DNA of 64,000 nucleotides from the NCBI GenBank assembly GCA_900472605.1, contig UCJD01000036.1, positions 1-64,000 on the forward strand. Direction: 5' to 3'. Positions 1 through 8,948 of this stretch are shown in pieces; within the stretch, counting starts at the first letter, position 1, and each line of letters opens with the position of its first letter. Position numbers and translations under genes: made by a program. The notes beneath the pieces are model-generated. The model worked only from the letters and a program-made list of their open reading frames with translations, had not been told where the DNA came from and did not search any database. The DNA comes from Hyphomicrobiales bacterium. Lineage in GTDB: Bacteria > Pseudomonadota > Alphaproteobacteria > Rhizobiales > Rhizobiaceae.

Positions 1-130
1 CGACGAGCGCGTCTTCTTCGCTGGCGAAGCGACCCACATCACGGATTTCTCGACCGCCCACGGCGCGCTTCAAAGCGGGGAGCGCGCCGCGCGCGAGGTC
101 ATCGCTGCGCTTAAGGCGACACAGTCATAG
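1..130 (+). CDS. Flavin monoamine oxidase family protein, C-terminal fragment
   Basis: Only the last 43 codons are inside the window, ending at TAG 128-130. The visible tail contains GEATH followed by STAHGALQSGERAA, the conserved C-terminal FAD-contacting segment of flavin-containing amine oxidases (monoamine or polyamine oxidase type). Members of the family oxidise an amine to an imine or aldehyde with release of H2O2. The substrate cannot be inferred from this tail. It reads in the same direction as the small exported protein that follows, but 145 bases separate them, so co-transcription is uncertain. Confidence 0.8.
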   Translation, partial: DERVFFAGEATHITDFSTAHGALQSGERAAREVIAALKATQS

Positions 131-275
131 ATGTGTTCTTGCGTGACATACGGGCGTGAAACAACAACCCGCGGCAAGCGCGGCTATTCACCGGTTTGAA
201 ACCTGTTCGTGCGATAAGGACGGGTGAGGGGCAACGTCCCGAAAATCATGCCGTGTTGCACAGAGGTCCGGAAAA

Positions 276-845
276 ATGCGACCGTTCGCCGTTCTTTTTG
301 CCAGAGTTGTTCTTGCCGCCGCCCTCATAAGCGCGGCCACGCCGGTGATTGCGAATGGCACCGAAGAATGGATCGGATCGTCCCGCCAATGGTCGATCGG
401 CTACGTCAACAATGGCGGCGAGCCCTACTGCGCACTGGTTTGGGACAGCATGACAGGAAAAACCGTCGAGTTTCGTGAGAGCCTCAAGGATGCGTCCTGG
501 CTCATCAAGAACGACACATGGTCGCTCCCGGATCACCTTTCAACGCAGGTTTCGGTGACGGGCAAGAGCAACAGCATGGAGGTTCCGGCGATCGGCGCAG
601 ACAGCAAGAGCCTTCGCGTCTGGAGCCTGCCCGGAAATGCGAACGCGGGCGGCGTTCAGGGCATCATTCGCGCGGCACTCGGCGGAATGGCCGACATCAA
701 TGTCTCGTTCCAGGGCAATGAACCCGACTGGGTCATTCCGACCTCGCGCATCTATCCCATGCATGCGACCTATGCGGCATGCATCGAACGGCTGTCGAAC
801 AAGAAGCCGGTGAAGATCGAAAGCGCCACGACGAACCCGTTTTAA
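276..845 (+). CDS. Small exported protein of unknown function
   Basis: A 189-residue protein that I do not recognise. The N-terminus has a clear Sec signal peptide: basic MRPFAVLFAR, a hydrophobic stretch to about residue 22, and a likely cleavage after an Ala-x-Ala-like site (TPVIANG). The mature part is rich in Trp, Ser and Asn, with two cysteines (about residues 50 and 168) that could form one disulphide in the periplasm. No membrane segment follows. The chosen ATG is preceded by a modest GGAAA. It stands alone between the amine oxidase tail and the PQQ dehydrogenase. Codon use resembles its neighbours, so it is probably real, but no function can be given. Confidence 0.7.
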   Translation: MRPFAVLFARVVLAAALISAATPVIANGTEEWIGSSRQWSIGYVNNGGEPYCALVWDSMTGKTVEFRESLKDASWLIKNDTWSLPDHLSTQVSVTGKSNSMEVPAIGADSKSLRVWSLPGNANAGGVQGIIRAALGGMADINVSFQGNEPDWVIPTSRIYPMHATYAACIERLSNKKPVKIESATTNPF

Positions 846-1250
846 ATCGTCGTCGGACTGCGTGCAGTCTCGATTCAGGCTGTGAAATCACGCCTTCGCT
901 ACCCGTGTCACTGCATTTTCGTTCCCCTAAAATAGCACTTGCCACCATGCTGCCGCTGGCGATATATCCCAGCGCAGGGTTGGAGACGTTAAGGTACTGT
1001 CTCCCTCCGTCGGTGCCTGACGCGTGAACTTCTGAACCACGTAGGACGAGCCTGATGGACTTTTGCAGATTTCCCGAATGGGCGCCGAACGCGCCACTTT
1101 TCGCAAATCATGGTTTGCCGACCTGCGTGCGCTCGAAACTTTTCGCCTGCTGTCGTTACGACAGCTAACCGAACGGCGGACGAGCGCGGCAAGCATTTCG
1201 CGTTGCAGGCTTTCCATTTTCGTTTGCCGGATATGCAATGAGGCTATTCA
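846..1250. other. Intergenic stretch without a recognisable gene
   Basis: About 400 bases between the exported protein and the PQQ dehydrogenase. A short hairpin (GACTGC/GCAGTC near 863-876) may end the upstream transcript. Short open frames exist on both strands, including a roughly 44-codon plus-strand frame ending at 1241, but none has a convincing start, ribosome binding site or recognisable product. The dehydrogenase promoter presumably lies here. I could not assign -35 and -10 boxes. Confidence 0.5.
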
Positions 1251-3680
1251 ATGGATAAATCACCGAACCCACCGGCGCTGTTAGGTCGCCTGTGGCTGGT
1301 ATTGCTCGGCGCGATCATCACGCTCGCCGGGCTGTTTTTCGCGGTCGGCGGCGGCAAGCTCGTCTCGCTGGGCGGCAGCTGGTACTTCCTGCTCGCCGGC
1401 ATCGGACTTGTCATCGCGGGCCTGCTCATCATCCGCCGCAAGCCGGTGGGCGCCCTGCTCTTCGGCCTTGTCTTCGTTCTCTCGGTCATCTGGGCCATCT
1501 GGGACGCCGGCTTTGAGTTCTGGCCGCTGATTTCGCGGCTGCTGGCGATTGCCGTCGGCTCCATCGTCGTCGCCCTCTCCTTCCCGCTTCTTCGCCGTTC
1601 GGCCGGCCGCACGCCCGCTTACGGCGCCTCCTTCGGCCTCGCCATCGTGCTGGCGATCGGTACGGCGGCCGCCTTCTACGGCATGTTCATTCCGCATCCG
1701 CCGGTCGTTGCCAGCGGCGCTGGCCCTGCCCGCACGCCGGTCGATCCCGCCCGCGAACAGAAGAACTGGGAAGCCTACGGCAACACCTCGGGCGGCAGCC
1801 GCTTCGCCGCACTCGACCAGATCAACCTCGACAATGTCGGCGATCTGAAGGTTGCGTGGGAATACCACACCGGCGACACGCCGATCAGCCCCGGCGCCAA
1901 CGGCGCGGAAGACCAGGAAACGCCGCTGCAGGTCGGCGACCGCGTGTTCGTGTGCACCCCGCACAACAACGTCATCTCGATCGACGCCGATACCGGCAAG
2001 GAAATCTGGAAGGCCGAAATCAACGCCAAGTCGTCGGTCTGGATGCGCTGCCGCGGCCTCGCCTATTTCGATGCGACGCGTGCGCTCGAACAGCCTTCGG
2101 CACCGAATTCCACGCCGGTAACCGCCGTGAATGTCGCACCCGGCGCGCTTTGCGAACGCCGCATCCTGATGAACACGATTACCGCCGAGCTGATCGCGCT
2201 CGACGCCGACACCGGCGCGTTCTGCCCTGATTTCGGCACCAACGGCCGCGTCGATCTCAAGGTCGGCATGGGCCAGGCAGCTGATCCGAGCTACGTGCTC
2301 ACCTCGGCGCCGACGCTTGCCGGCACCACTGTCGTCGTTGGCGGCCGCGTTGCCGACAACGTCAGCACCGACATGCCTGGTGGCGTCATGCGCGGCTTCG
2401 ATGTCGTGACCGGCCAGCTGCGCTGGGCGTTCGACCCGGGCAATCCGAACATCACCCTGCTGCCGCCGGAAGGCCAGAGCTACACGCGTTCGACCCCGAA
2501 CGTCTGGGCTTCGATGTCCTACGATCCAGCCTCCAACACCGTGTTCATGCCTGTGGGCAGCCCGTCCGTCGACCTCTATGGCGCGACGCGCACGGATCTC
2601 GACCACAAGTACGGTGCCTCGATGCTGGCGCTCGACGCCACCACCGGCCGCGAGAAGTGGGTCTACCAGACGGTTCACAACGACCTGTGGGACTTCGACG
2701 TGCCGATGCAGCCGTCGTTCATCGACTTCCCGAAGGCCGATGGCACGACGGTTCCGGCGCTCGTTTTCGGCACCAAGGCCGGCCAGCTCTACGTGCTCGA
2801 CCGCGCGACCGGTCAGCCGCTGACCAAGGTCGACGACGTCCCGGTCAAGCCGGGCAACATCCCGAACGAGCCCTATGCTCCCACCCAGAAGCTCTCCGTC
2901 GGCATGCCGCAGATCGGCGCCAAGACGCTGACCGAAAGCGACATGTGGGGTGCGACGCCGTTTGACCAACTCCTGTGCCGCATCGCTTTCAAGGGCATGC
3001 GCTACGACGGCATCTACACGGTTCCGGGCACCGATCTGGCGCTCAACTTCCCGGGCTCGCTGGGTGGCATGAACTGGGGCGGCCTTTCGACCGACCCGAA
3101 CTCGAACTACATCTTTGTCAACGACATGCGCCTCGGCCTGTGGATCCAGATGAAGGAAGCCGCACCGACCAAGGCCGTCAACAGCGGTGGTGAATCGGTC
3201 AACACCGGCATGGGCCTCGTGCCGATGAAGGGCACGCCGTACGCGGTCAACAAGAACCGCTTCCTGTCGGCGCTCGGCATCCCCTGCCAGGCTCCGCCCT
3301 TCGGCAGCCTGACGGCGATCGACATGAAGACGCAGAAGATCGCATGGCAGGTTCCTGTTGGCACGGTCGAGGATACCGGCCCGCTGGGCATCAAGATGGG
3401 TCTGCCGATCCCGATCGGCATGCCGACGCTTGGCGGCACGCTCGCCACCCAGGGCGGCCTGATCTTCATCGCCGGTACGCAGGACTTCTACCTGCGCGCC
3501 TTCAGCACGGCGACCGGCAAGGAAGTCTGGAAGGCCCGCCTGCCGGTCGGCAGCCAGGGCGGCCCGATGACCTACAAGTCGCCGAAGACAGGCAAACAGT
3601 ACGTCATCATATCGGCCGGCGGCGCACGCCAGTCGGATATCCGTGGCGACTACGTCATCGCCTACGCCTTGCCGAACTAA
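1251..3680 (+). CDS. gcd: Membrane-bound PQQ-dependent dehydrogenase (glucose/quinate/shikimate family)
   Basis: An 809-residue quinoprotein. Residues 1 to about 150 hold about five hydrophobic segments, the membrane anchor typical of Gcd and QuiA. From about residue 160 the chain has the repeated blades of a PQQ beta-propeller (repeated DADTGKEIWKAE-like and DATTGREKW-like motifs, and DLWDFDVPMQPSF in the active-site region). The family oxidises aldoses or quinate/shikimate in the periplasm and passes electrons to ubiquinone through the membrane domain; with glucose it yields gluconolactone and acidifies the surroundings. Length fits the family (about 780-810). Sequence alone does not separate glucose from quinate dehydrogenase, so the symbol is provisional. 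No PQQ synthesis gene is nearby. The gene is followed by a palindromic repeat and a strong terminator and looks monocistronic. Confidence 0.9.
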   Translation: MDKSPNPPALLGRLWLVLLGAIITLAGLFFAVGGGKLVSLGGSWYFLLAGIGLVIAGLLIIRRKPVGALLFGLVFVLSVIWAIWDAGFEFWPLISRLLAIAVGSIVVALSFPLLRRSAGRTPAYGASFGLAIVLAIGTAAAFYGMFIPHPPVVASGAGPARTPVDPAREQKNWEAYGNTSGGSRFAALDQINLDNVGDLKVAWEYHTGDTPISPGANGAEDQETPLQVGDRVFVCTPHNNVISIDADTGKEIWKAEINAKSSVWMRCRGLAYFDATRALEQPSAPNSTPVTAVNVAPGALCERRILMNTITAELIALDADTGAFCPDFGTNGRVDLKVGMGQAADPSYVLTSAPTLAGTTVVVGGRVADNVSTDMPGGVMRGFDVVTGQLRWAFDPGNPNITLLPPEGQSYTRSTPNVWASMSYDPASNTVFMPVGSPSVDLYGATRTDLDHKYGASMLALDATTGREKWVYQTVHNDLWDFDVPMQPSFIDFPKADGTTVPALVFGTKAGQLYVLDRATGQPLTKVDDVPVKPGNIPNEPYAPTQKLSVGMPQIGAKTLTESDMWGATPFDQLLCRIAFKGMRYDGIYTVPGTDLALNFPGSLGGMNWGGLSTDPNSNYIFVNDMRLGLWIQMKEAAPTKAVNSGGESVNTGMGLVPMKGTPYAVNKNRFLSALGIPCQAPPFGSLTAIDMKTQKIAWQVPVGTVEDTGPLGIKMGLPIPIGMPTLGGTLATQGGLIFIAGTQDFYLRAFSTATGKEVWKARLPVGSQGGPMTYKSPKTGKQYVIISAGGARQSDIRGDYVIAYALPN

Positions 3681-3735
3681 AGCATGTCGCGCAAAAGTGT
3701 GCAGCGGTTTTGCGGCATCGACATGCGCTAAAACA
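3681..3735. repeat. Palindromic intergenic repeat of rhizobial type
   Basis: Directly after the dehydrogenase stop codon. The arms GCATGTCG (3682-3689) and GCAAAA (3691-3696) pair with TTTTGC (3708-3713) and CGACATGC (3719-3726). Repeats with a GCATGTCG...CGACATGC frame occur widely between genes of Rhizobium, Sinorhizobium and Agrobacterium. I see only this copy in the window. It may act as a 3' mRNA stabiliser or be an inert dispersed repeat. Confidence 0.6.
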
Positions 3736-3765
3736 AAAGCTTTAAGCGTCAGCGCAAAGCAACAG

Positions 3766-3793
3766 AAAGGGGCCCTTCAGCGGCCCCTTTTTT
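3766..3793 (+). terminator. Rho-independent terminator after the PQQ dehydrogenase
   Basis: Stem AAAGGGGCC (3766-3774) and GGCCCCTTT (3782-3790), a 7-base loop, and a run of six T (3788-3793). This is a textbook intrinsic terminator for the dehydrogenase transcript, and it isolates that gene from the prkA cluster. Confidence 0.9.
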
Positions 3794-4028
3794 GTGCATG
3801 GAGGAGATTTGTCACATATCGTGCAAAAAAGAGTGAAAACCTATCTGCGCCCTTGGCGATCTGCCGCGTCGGCTGCATAATGTGAGTCTGACGAGTATCG
3901 CGGCTATCGGCTACAGACTGTCCCGAACTTCGTAAGCGCATTGTAATAAAATAGTCTGACGCGTTTCTATCTCGCGAGCCGACACGTAGCGATCCCGTCC
4001 TCATTCAACCGGCCGCGGGAGAGCAAAC

Positions 4029-5978
4029 ATGCAGAAGAGCGAAAGCGACGTATTCGATCTGTTCTCGGAGATCTATACGAACGCCGCGCAAGAAGAGCTA
4101 AGTCTCCAGGAATACCTCCTGGCCTGCCGCGATGACAAACGACTATATGCCACCGCGCAGGAACGCATGGTGGAAGCCATTGGCGAACCTAAACTAATCG
4201 ACACCAGCGCCGATGAGCGATTGGGCCGCATATTCTCCAACCGCACCGTCAAGATTTATCCCGCCTTTGCCGATTTCTATGGAATGGAAGACACGATCGA
4301 GCGGATCGTCGGCTATTTCAGATATGCCGCCCAGGGTCTCGAAGAGCGCAAACAGATCCTCTATCTTCTCGGCCCCGTAGGCGGCGGCAAGTCGTCTCTC
4401 GCCGAACGGCTGAAGAAGCTGATGGAGCGCTTCCCGATCTACACGCTGGCGATCGACGGGCAGGTCAGCCCGGTCTTCGAATCACCCCTTGGTCTCTTCC
4501 AGCCGGAGCGCATGTCCGATCTTCTGGAAGACAAATACGGGATTGCCAGACGCCGCCTCACCGGACTGATCTCCCCCTGGGCCACCAAGCGGCTGGACGA
4601 GATCGGCGGCGACATCTCGCGCTTCAGTGTCGTCAAGCTGATGCCTTCAAGGCTTCGTCAGATCGCCATCGCCAAGACCGAGCCGGGTGACGAGAACAAC
4701 CAGGACGTCTCGGCCCTTGTCGGCAAAGTCGATATCCGCCAGCTGGAGAACTACAGCCAGGCCGACCCCGACGCCTATTCCTATAGCGGCGGCCTCAACC
4801 GCACGACGCAGGGGCTGCTCGAATTCGTCGAAATGTTCAAGGCGCCGATCAAGGTCCTGCATCCGCTGCTGACGGCGACCCAGGAGGGAAGCTACAACGG
4901 CACCGAAAGCTTCGGGGCCTTCCCTTATCAAGGGATCGTCGTTGCCCACTCCAACGAGTCCGAATGGCAGCAGTTCAAGAACAACCGCAACAACGAGGCC
5001 TTCCTCGACCGTATCCTGGTGGTCAAGGTGCCCTATTGCCTGCGCGTCACCGAGGAACGGCAGATCTACGAAAAGCTGCTTCGCGAAAGCGAGTTGGCGA
5101 AAAGCGCCTGCGCGCCGGAGGTTCTGGAAAACCTGAGCCGCTTCACGGTCGCGACCCGCCTGATCCGCCACGAAAATTCGCCGCTCTACACCAAGATGCG
5201 CGTCTATGACGGCGAGAACCTGAAGGACACCGATCCCAAGGCAAAGTCGGTGCAGGAATATCGCGACGTTGCCGGCGTCGACGAGGGTATGAACGGCATC
5301 AGCACCCGCTTTGCCTTCAAGGTGCTGTCGGAGACCTTCAACTACGACACCAAGGAGGTCGCGGCCGATCCTGTTCACCTGATGTACATCCTCGAGCAGG
5401 CGATCAAGCGCGAGCAGTTTCCGAAGGAAGTGGAGGCAAGCTATCTCGACTTCATCAAGTCGGAGATCGCCACACGCTATGCCGAGTTCATCGGACACGA
5501 GATCCAGAAGGCCTATCTGGAATCCTACAGCGAATATGGCCAAAACCTCTTCGACCGCTACATCTCCTATGCAGATGCCTGGCTGGAGGACCAGGACTTC
5601 AAGGATGCGGATACGGGGCAGATCCTGAACCGCGAGATCCTGGACAGCGAACTCTCGCAGATCGAAAAACCCGCCGGCATCGCCAACCCCAAGGATTTCC
5701 GCAACGAAGTGGTGAAATTCACGCTTCGGGCAAGGGCGCGCAATGGCGGTCGCAATCCGGCTTGGACAAGCTACGAGAAACTGCGCGAGGTGATCGAAAA
5801 GCGGATGTTCGGTCAGGTCGAGGATCTGCTGCCCGTCATCAGCTTCGGCTCCAAGAAGGACAGCTCGACCGAAAAGCAGCATGACGAATTCGTTCAGCGG
5901 ATGATCGAGCGCGGTTATACCGCGCGCCAGGTCCGCCGACTGGTCGATTGGTACATGCGAGTGAACAAGGCCGGTTGA
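4029..5978 (+). CDS. prkA: PrkA-family serine protein kinase / AAA ATPase
   Basis: A 649-residue homologue of PrkA/YeaG. The N-terminal AAA-like domain carries a Walker A motif GPVGGGKSS around residues 116-124, and the C-terminal half corresponds to the PrkA C-terminal domain. E. coli YeaG is a stress- and starvation-induced kinase working with YeaH; some studies of Bacillus PrkA report protease activity, so the biochemical role remains debated. The ATG is preceded by CGGGAGAG. It is the first gene of the conserved prkA-yeaH-spoVR triad, with 37 bases to the next gene. The 235-base leader is AT-richer and presumably holds the promoter. I did not find an exact EcfG box there. Confidence 0.95.
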   Translation: MQKSESDVFDLFSEIYTNAAQEELSLQEYLLACRDDKRLYATAQERMVEAIGEPKLIDTSADERLGRIFSNRTVKIYPAFADFYGMEDTIERIVGYFRYAAQGLEERKQILYLLGPVGGGKSSLAERLKKLMERFPIYTLAIDGQVSPVFESPLGLFQPERMSDLLEDKYGIARRRLTGLISPWATKRLDEIGGDISRFSVVKLMPSRLRQIAIAKTEPGDENNQDVSALVGKVDIRQLENYSQADPDAYSYSGGLNRTTQGLLEFVEMFKAPIKVLHPLLTATQEGSYNGTESFGAFPYQGIVVAHSNESEWQQFKNNRNNEAFLDRILVVKVPYCLRVTEERQIYEKLLRESELAKSACAPEVLENLSRFTVATRLIRHENSPLYTKMRVYDGENLKDTDPKAKSVQEYRDVAGVDEGMNGISTRFAFKVLSETFNYDTKEVAADPVHLMYILEQAIKREQFPKEVEASYLDFIKSEIATRYAEFIGHEIQKAYLESYSEYGQNLFDRYISYADAWLEDQDFKDADTGQILNREILDSELSQIEKPAGIANPKDFRNEVVKFTLRARARNGGRNPAWTSYEKLREVIEKRMFGQVEDLLPVISFGSKKDSSTEKQHDEFVQRMIERGYTARQVRRLVDWYMRVNKAG

Positions 5979-6015
5979 CGATGCCAAAACCGAGGCCAAA
6001 GCGAGGGATTGGCGC

Positions 6016-7335
6016 ATGCCGAATTTCATCGACCGCCGGCTTAACCCGAAGGACAAGAGCCTCGGCAACCGGCAACGATTCCTGAAACGCGCCCGCGACG
6101 AGCTGAAGCGGGCGATCAAGGATCAGATCAAATCCGACAAGATAGCGGATGTCGATACCGCCCATGGTGTTCCCATGCCGGCGCGCGGCGCCGGTGAGCC
6201 GGCCTTTCGCCCCTCCTCGACATCGGGCAACCGGGAGCACGTGCTGCCGGGAAACAAGGAGTTTTCCGCAGGCGACCGGATCTCGAAGCCCGAAGGCGGT
6301 GCGGGCGGCGGTGGCGGACATGGCGCGGGTGGAGGCGGAAGCGATGACGAGTTTCAGTTCATCCTCTCGCGCGAGGAGGTGCTCGACCTCTTTTTCGAGG
6401 ACCTTGAATTGCCCGATCTGGTCAAGTTGAGCCTGAAGGAAACGGTGACATTCAAGCCGCAACGCGTCGGCTTCACCACCTCGGGCTCCCCCACCAACAT
6501 CAATATCGGCCGTACCATGCGCAACAGCTTCGGCCGGCGCATGGCCTTGCAGCGGCCGAGCGAGCGGCAGGTGAAGCTCATCACCGACGAGATTGCCGCT
6601 CTCGAAGCCGAGACGCCGCTCTCGGCCGAAACCCGCCGCAAGCTCACGACCCTGCGCGACGACCTGGCAACGCTGGAGCGCCGCCGCCGGCGGATTTCCT
6701 ATGTCGACCCCGTCGATGTGCGCTTCAACCGCTTCGAGCGGCAGCCGGTGCCGAACGCCAATGCGGTGATGTTCTGCCTGATGGACGTATCGGCCTCGAT
6801 GGGCGAGCGCGAAAAGGATCTCGCCAAACGCTTTTTCGTGCTGCTGCATCTGTTCCTCAAGCGTCGGTACGGCCGCATCGACATCATCTTCATCCGGCAT
6901 ACCGATGAGGCGCACGAGGTCGACGAGGAGACGTTCTTCTACAGCAAGCAGAGCGGCGGCACGGTGGTTTCCACGGCGCTCGAGGAGATGCAGCGGATCA
7001 TCGAGGCGCGCTATCCGGCCGACATGTGGAACATCTACGCAGCGCAAGCGTCGGACGGCGACAACAGCAGCGGCGATTCCGAGCGATGTGCAGCACTCCT
7101 GCGCGGCGACCTTATGCGGCTTTGCCAGTATTACGCCTATGTCGAAATCATCGACGAACGCGAGACCGAGATATTCGGCGCCACCGACAACGGCACCTCG
7201 CTCTGGCGCGCCTACCGCACCGTCGATGGCGAGGTCCCCAACTTCCACATGGCCCGGATCGCAAGACCCGGCAACATCTACCCGGTCTTTCGCAAGCTCT
7301 TCAGCCGCAAAGCCGGCGCGCGTACGCATAACTGA
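6016..7335 (+). CDS. yeaH: YeaH/YhbH family protein (DUF444), VWA-like
   Basis: A 439-residue DUF444 protein. Residues about 90-110 are a Gly-rich flexible linker (GGAGGGGGHGAGGGGSDDE). The C-terminal half contains a von Willebrand A-like fold with the MIDAS motif DVSASMG near residues 256-262, implying metal-dependent protein contacts. In E. coli, YeaH works with the kinase YeaG in the response to sustained nitrogen starvation and acid. It lies between prkA and spoVR with short gaps (37 and 12 bases), so it is translated from the same mRNA. Length and domain order are normal for the family. Confidence 0.95.
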   Translation: MPNFIDRRLNPKDKSLGNRQRFLKRARDELKRAIKDQIKSDKIADVDTAHGVPMPARGAGEPAFRPSSTSGNREHVLPGNKEFSAGDRISKPEGGAGGGGGHGAGGGGSDDEFQFILSREEVLDLFFEDLELPDLVKLSLKETVTFKPQRVGFTTSGSPTNINIGRTMRNSFGRRMALQRPSERQVKLITDEIAALEAETPLSAETRRKLTTLRDDLATLERRRRRISYVDPVDVRFNRFERQPVPNANAVMFCLMDVSASMGEREKDLAKRFFVLLHLFLKRRYGRIDIIFIRHTDEAHEVDEETFFYSKQSGGTVVSTALEEMQRIIEARYPADMWNIYAAQASDGDNSSGDSERCAALLRGDLMRLCQYYAYVEIIDERETEIFGATDNGTSLWRAYRTVDGEVPNFHMARIARPGNIYPVFRKLFSRKAGARTHN

Positions 7336-7347
7336 GGGAATACCGAT

Positions 7348-8886
7348 ATGGCGAAGCGAGCGGAGAGTTCCGAACTGCTGTTTGAGGGCTCCGACTGGAA
7401 TTTCGGAACGCTGTCGATCGTCCACGACGCCATCCAGGATATCGCGATCGGCGAGATGGGGCTCGATATCTATCCGAACCAGCTGGAGATCATCTCGTCG
7501 GAACAGATGCTCGACGCCTATTCCTCGGTCGGCATGCCCTTGATGTACCAGCACTGGTCCTTCGGCAAGCGCTTCATCTATGAGGACAGCCTCTATCGAA
7601 AGGGCCACCGCGGGCTGGCCTACGAGATCGTCATCAACTCCAATCCCTGCATCGCCTATCTGATGGAGGAGAACACGATGGCCATGCAGACGCTGGTCAT
7701 CGCCCACGCTTCCTTCGGGCATAACCACTTCTTCAAGAACAACTACCTGTTCCGCCAATGGACGGATGCCGGCGCCATTCTCGGCTACATGGACTTCGCC
7801 AAGAAATATATCGCCAAGTGTGAGGAGCGGCACGGCACCGAGGCGGTCGAGGCGATTCTCGATTCCGCCCACGCGCTGATGGATAACGGCGTCTTCCGCT
7901 ATCGCCGCCCTCCCCGCCTCTCCTCCGAAAAGGTGCGCGAGCGAGCGCGGGAGAGGTTGGAATACGAGGAGCAGACCTATAGCGATCTCTGGCGCACCCT
8001 GCCCTCTTCCGTCGACAGCCGCGATCCGCATGAGGCGGAACGCAATGCCTCGGAACGCAAGAAGGCGCTCAACCTGCCGGAGGAGAACCTTCTCTATTTC
8101 ATCGAGAAGCACAGCCTGATCCTGGAGCCATGGCAACGCGAAATCCTTCGCATCGTGCGCATCATCGCCCAATATTTCTACCCGCAGCGGCAAACGAAGG
8201 TGATGAACGAGGGATGCGCGACCTACGTGCACTACACGATCATCAATCGCCTGTTCGATCAGGGCAAGATCAGCGAAGGCAACATGTTGGAGCTTTTGAG
8301 CAGCCATTCCAACGTCGTATTCCAGCCAGGCTTCGACGATCCGCGCTTCTCGGGCATCAATCCCTATGCGCTGGGCTTCGCGATGATGCAGGATATCGAA
8401 CGCATCTGCACCCAGCCGACTGAAGAAGACCGGAACTGGTTTCCCTCCATGGCCGGCAACAACGACCCGATGGGCACGTTGCGCGATGCATGGGCGAACC
8501 ACCGCGATGAGTCCTTCATCCTGCAATATCTGAGTCCGGCCGTGATCCGCAAATTCCGGCTTTTCCGGCTATCCGACATGGCCGCCGACAAATTCTGCGA
8601 GGTGTCCTCGATTCACAACGAACGCGGCTACGCGGAAATCCGCTCGGCCCTCGCCCGCAGCTACGATGTCAGCGCCAGGCAGCCGGATATTCAGGTCGTC
8701 GATGTCGACCTCCTCGGCGACCGCAGACTTCGGTTGCGGCACACGGTGAATGACGGTCTTCTTCTCGAAGAGACCAGCCGGAACGAGACGCTCACCCATA
8801 TCCGGCATCTCTGGGGATACGAGGTCAGCCTCTCCGGTGTCGATGGCGCGACTGGCAACGTTCTCTACGACCATTCGACGGGATAG
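7348..8886 (+). CDS. spoVR: SpoVR family protein
   Basis: A 512-residue SpoVR/YcgB homologue. The name comes from a Bacillus gene needed for the spore cortex, but in non-sporulating proteobacteria the protein belongs to the prkA-yeaH stress set and its molecular role is unknown. The conserved N-terminal segment IYPNQLEIISSEQMLDAYSS and the His- and Glu-rich core (HWSFGK, HASFGHNHFFKNN, NEGCATYVHY) are present, a pattern suggesting a metal site. The start codon lies 12 bases after yeaH with GAGGGAA upstream, so it is translationally coupled. Full length, no damage seen. An EcfG promoter begins 12 bases after its stop codon. Confidence 0.95.
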   Translation: MAKRAESSELLFEGSDWNFGTLSIVHDAIQDIAIGEMGLDIYPNQLEIISSEQMLDAYSSVGMPLMYQHWSFGKRFIYEDSLYRKGHRGLAYEIVINSNPCIAYLMEENTMAMQTLVIAHASFGHNHFFKNNYLFRQWTDAGAILGYMDFAKKYIAKCEERHGTEAVEAILDSAHALMDNGVFRYRRPPRLSSEKVRERARERLEYEEQTYSDLWRTLPSSVDSRDPHEAERNASERKKALNLPEENLLYFIEKHSLILEPWQREILRIVRIIAQYFYPQRQTKVMNEGCATYVHYTIINRLFDQGKISEGNMLELLSSHSNVVFQPGFDDPRFSGINPYALGFAMMQDIERICTQPTEEDRNWFPSMAGNNDPMGTLRDAWANHRDESFILQYLSPAVIRKFRLFRLSDMAADKFCEVSSIHNERGYAEIRSALARSYDVSARQPDIQVVDVDLLGDRRLRLRHTVNDGLLLEETSRNETLTHIRHLWGYEVSLSGVDGATGNVLYDHSTG

Positions 8887-8898
8887 CCAGCACTTGGT

Positions 8899-8923
8899 GG
8901 AACGACATGGGATCCTTCTCGTT
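8899..8923 (+). promoter_or_regulatory. EcfG (general stress sigma factor) promoter
   Basis: GGAAC at 8899-8903, a 16-base spacer, CGTT at 8920-8923. This is an exact match to the GGAAC-N16/17-CGTT promoter of the alphaproteobacterial general stress sigma factor EcfG (RpoE2 in Sinorhizobium). Transcription would begin near 8930, leaving a short leader with a good ribosome binding site before the ATG at 8949. Confidence 0.85.
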
Positions 8924-8948
8924 TTCCATTCACGAGAAGGAGAAAGCC

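Noticed and set aside
927..1241. Short frames on both strands between the exported protein and the PQQ dehydrogenase
   Set aside because: Neither has a convincing ribosome site or recognisable product; left as unassigned intergenic DNA.
1281..2969. A 562-codon minus-strand frame opposite the PQQ dehydrogenase
   Set aside because: Arg/Gly/Ala-rich translation with no family resemblance; it lies entirely within a well-conserved gene on the other strand.
5839..8526. An 895-codon open frame on the minus strand opposite prkA, yeaH and spoVR
   Set aside because: It is antisense to three clearly conserved genes, has no recognisable domain, and such long shadow frames are expected opposite GC-rich coding DNA.
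8907..8948. ATG 8907 as start of the small stress gene
   Set aside because: It lies inside the predicted EcfG promoter, upstream of the expected transcript start; ATG 8949 has a good ribosome site.
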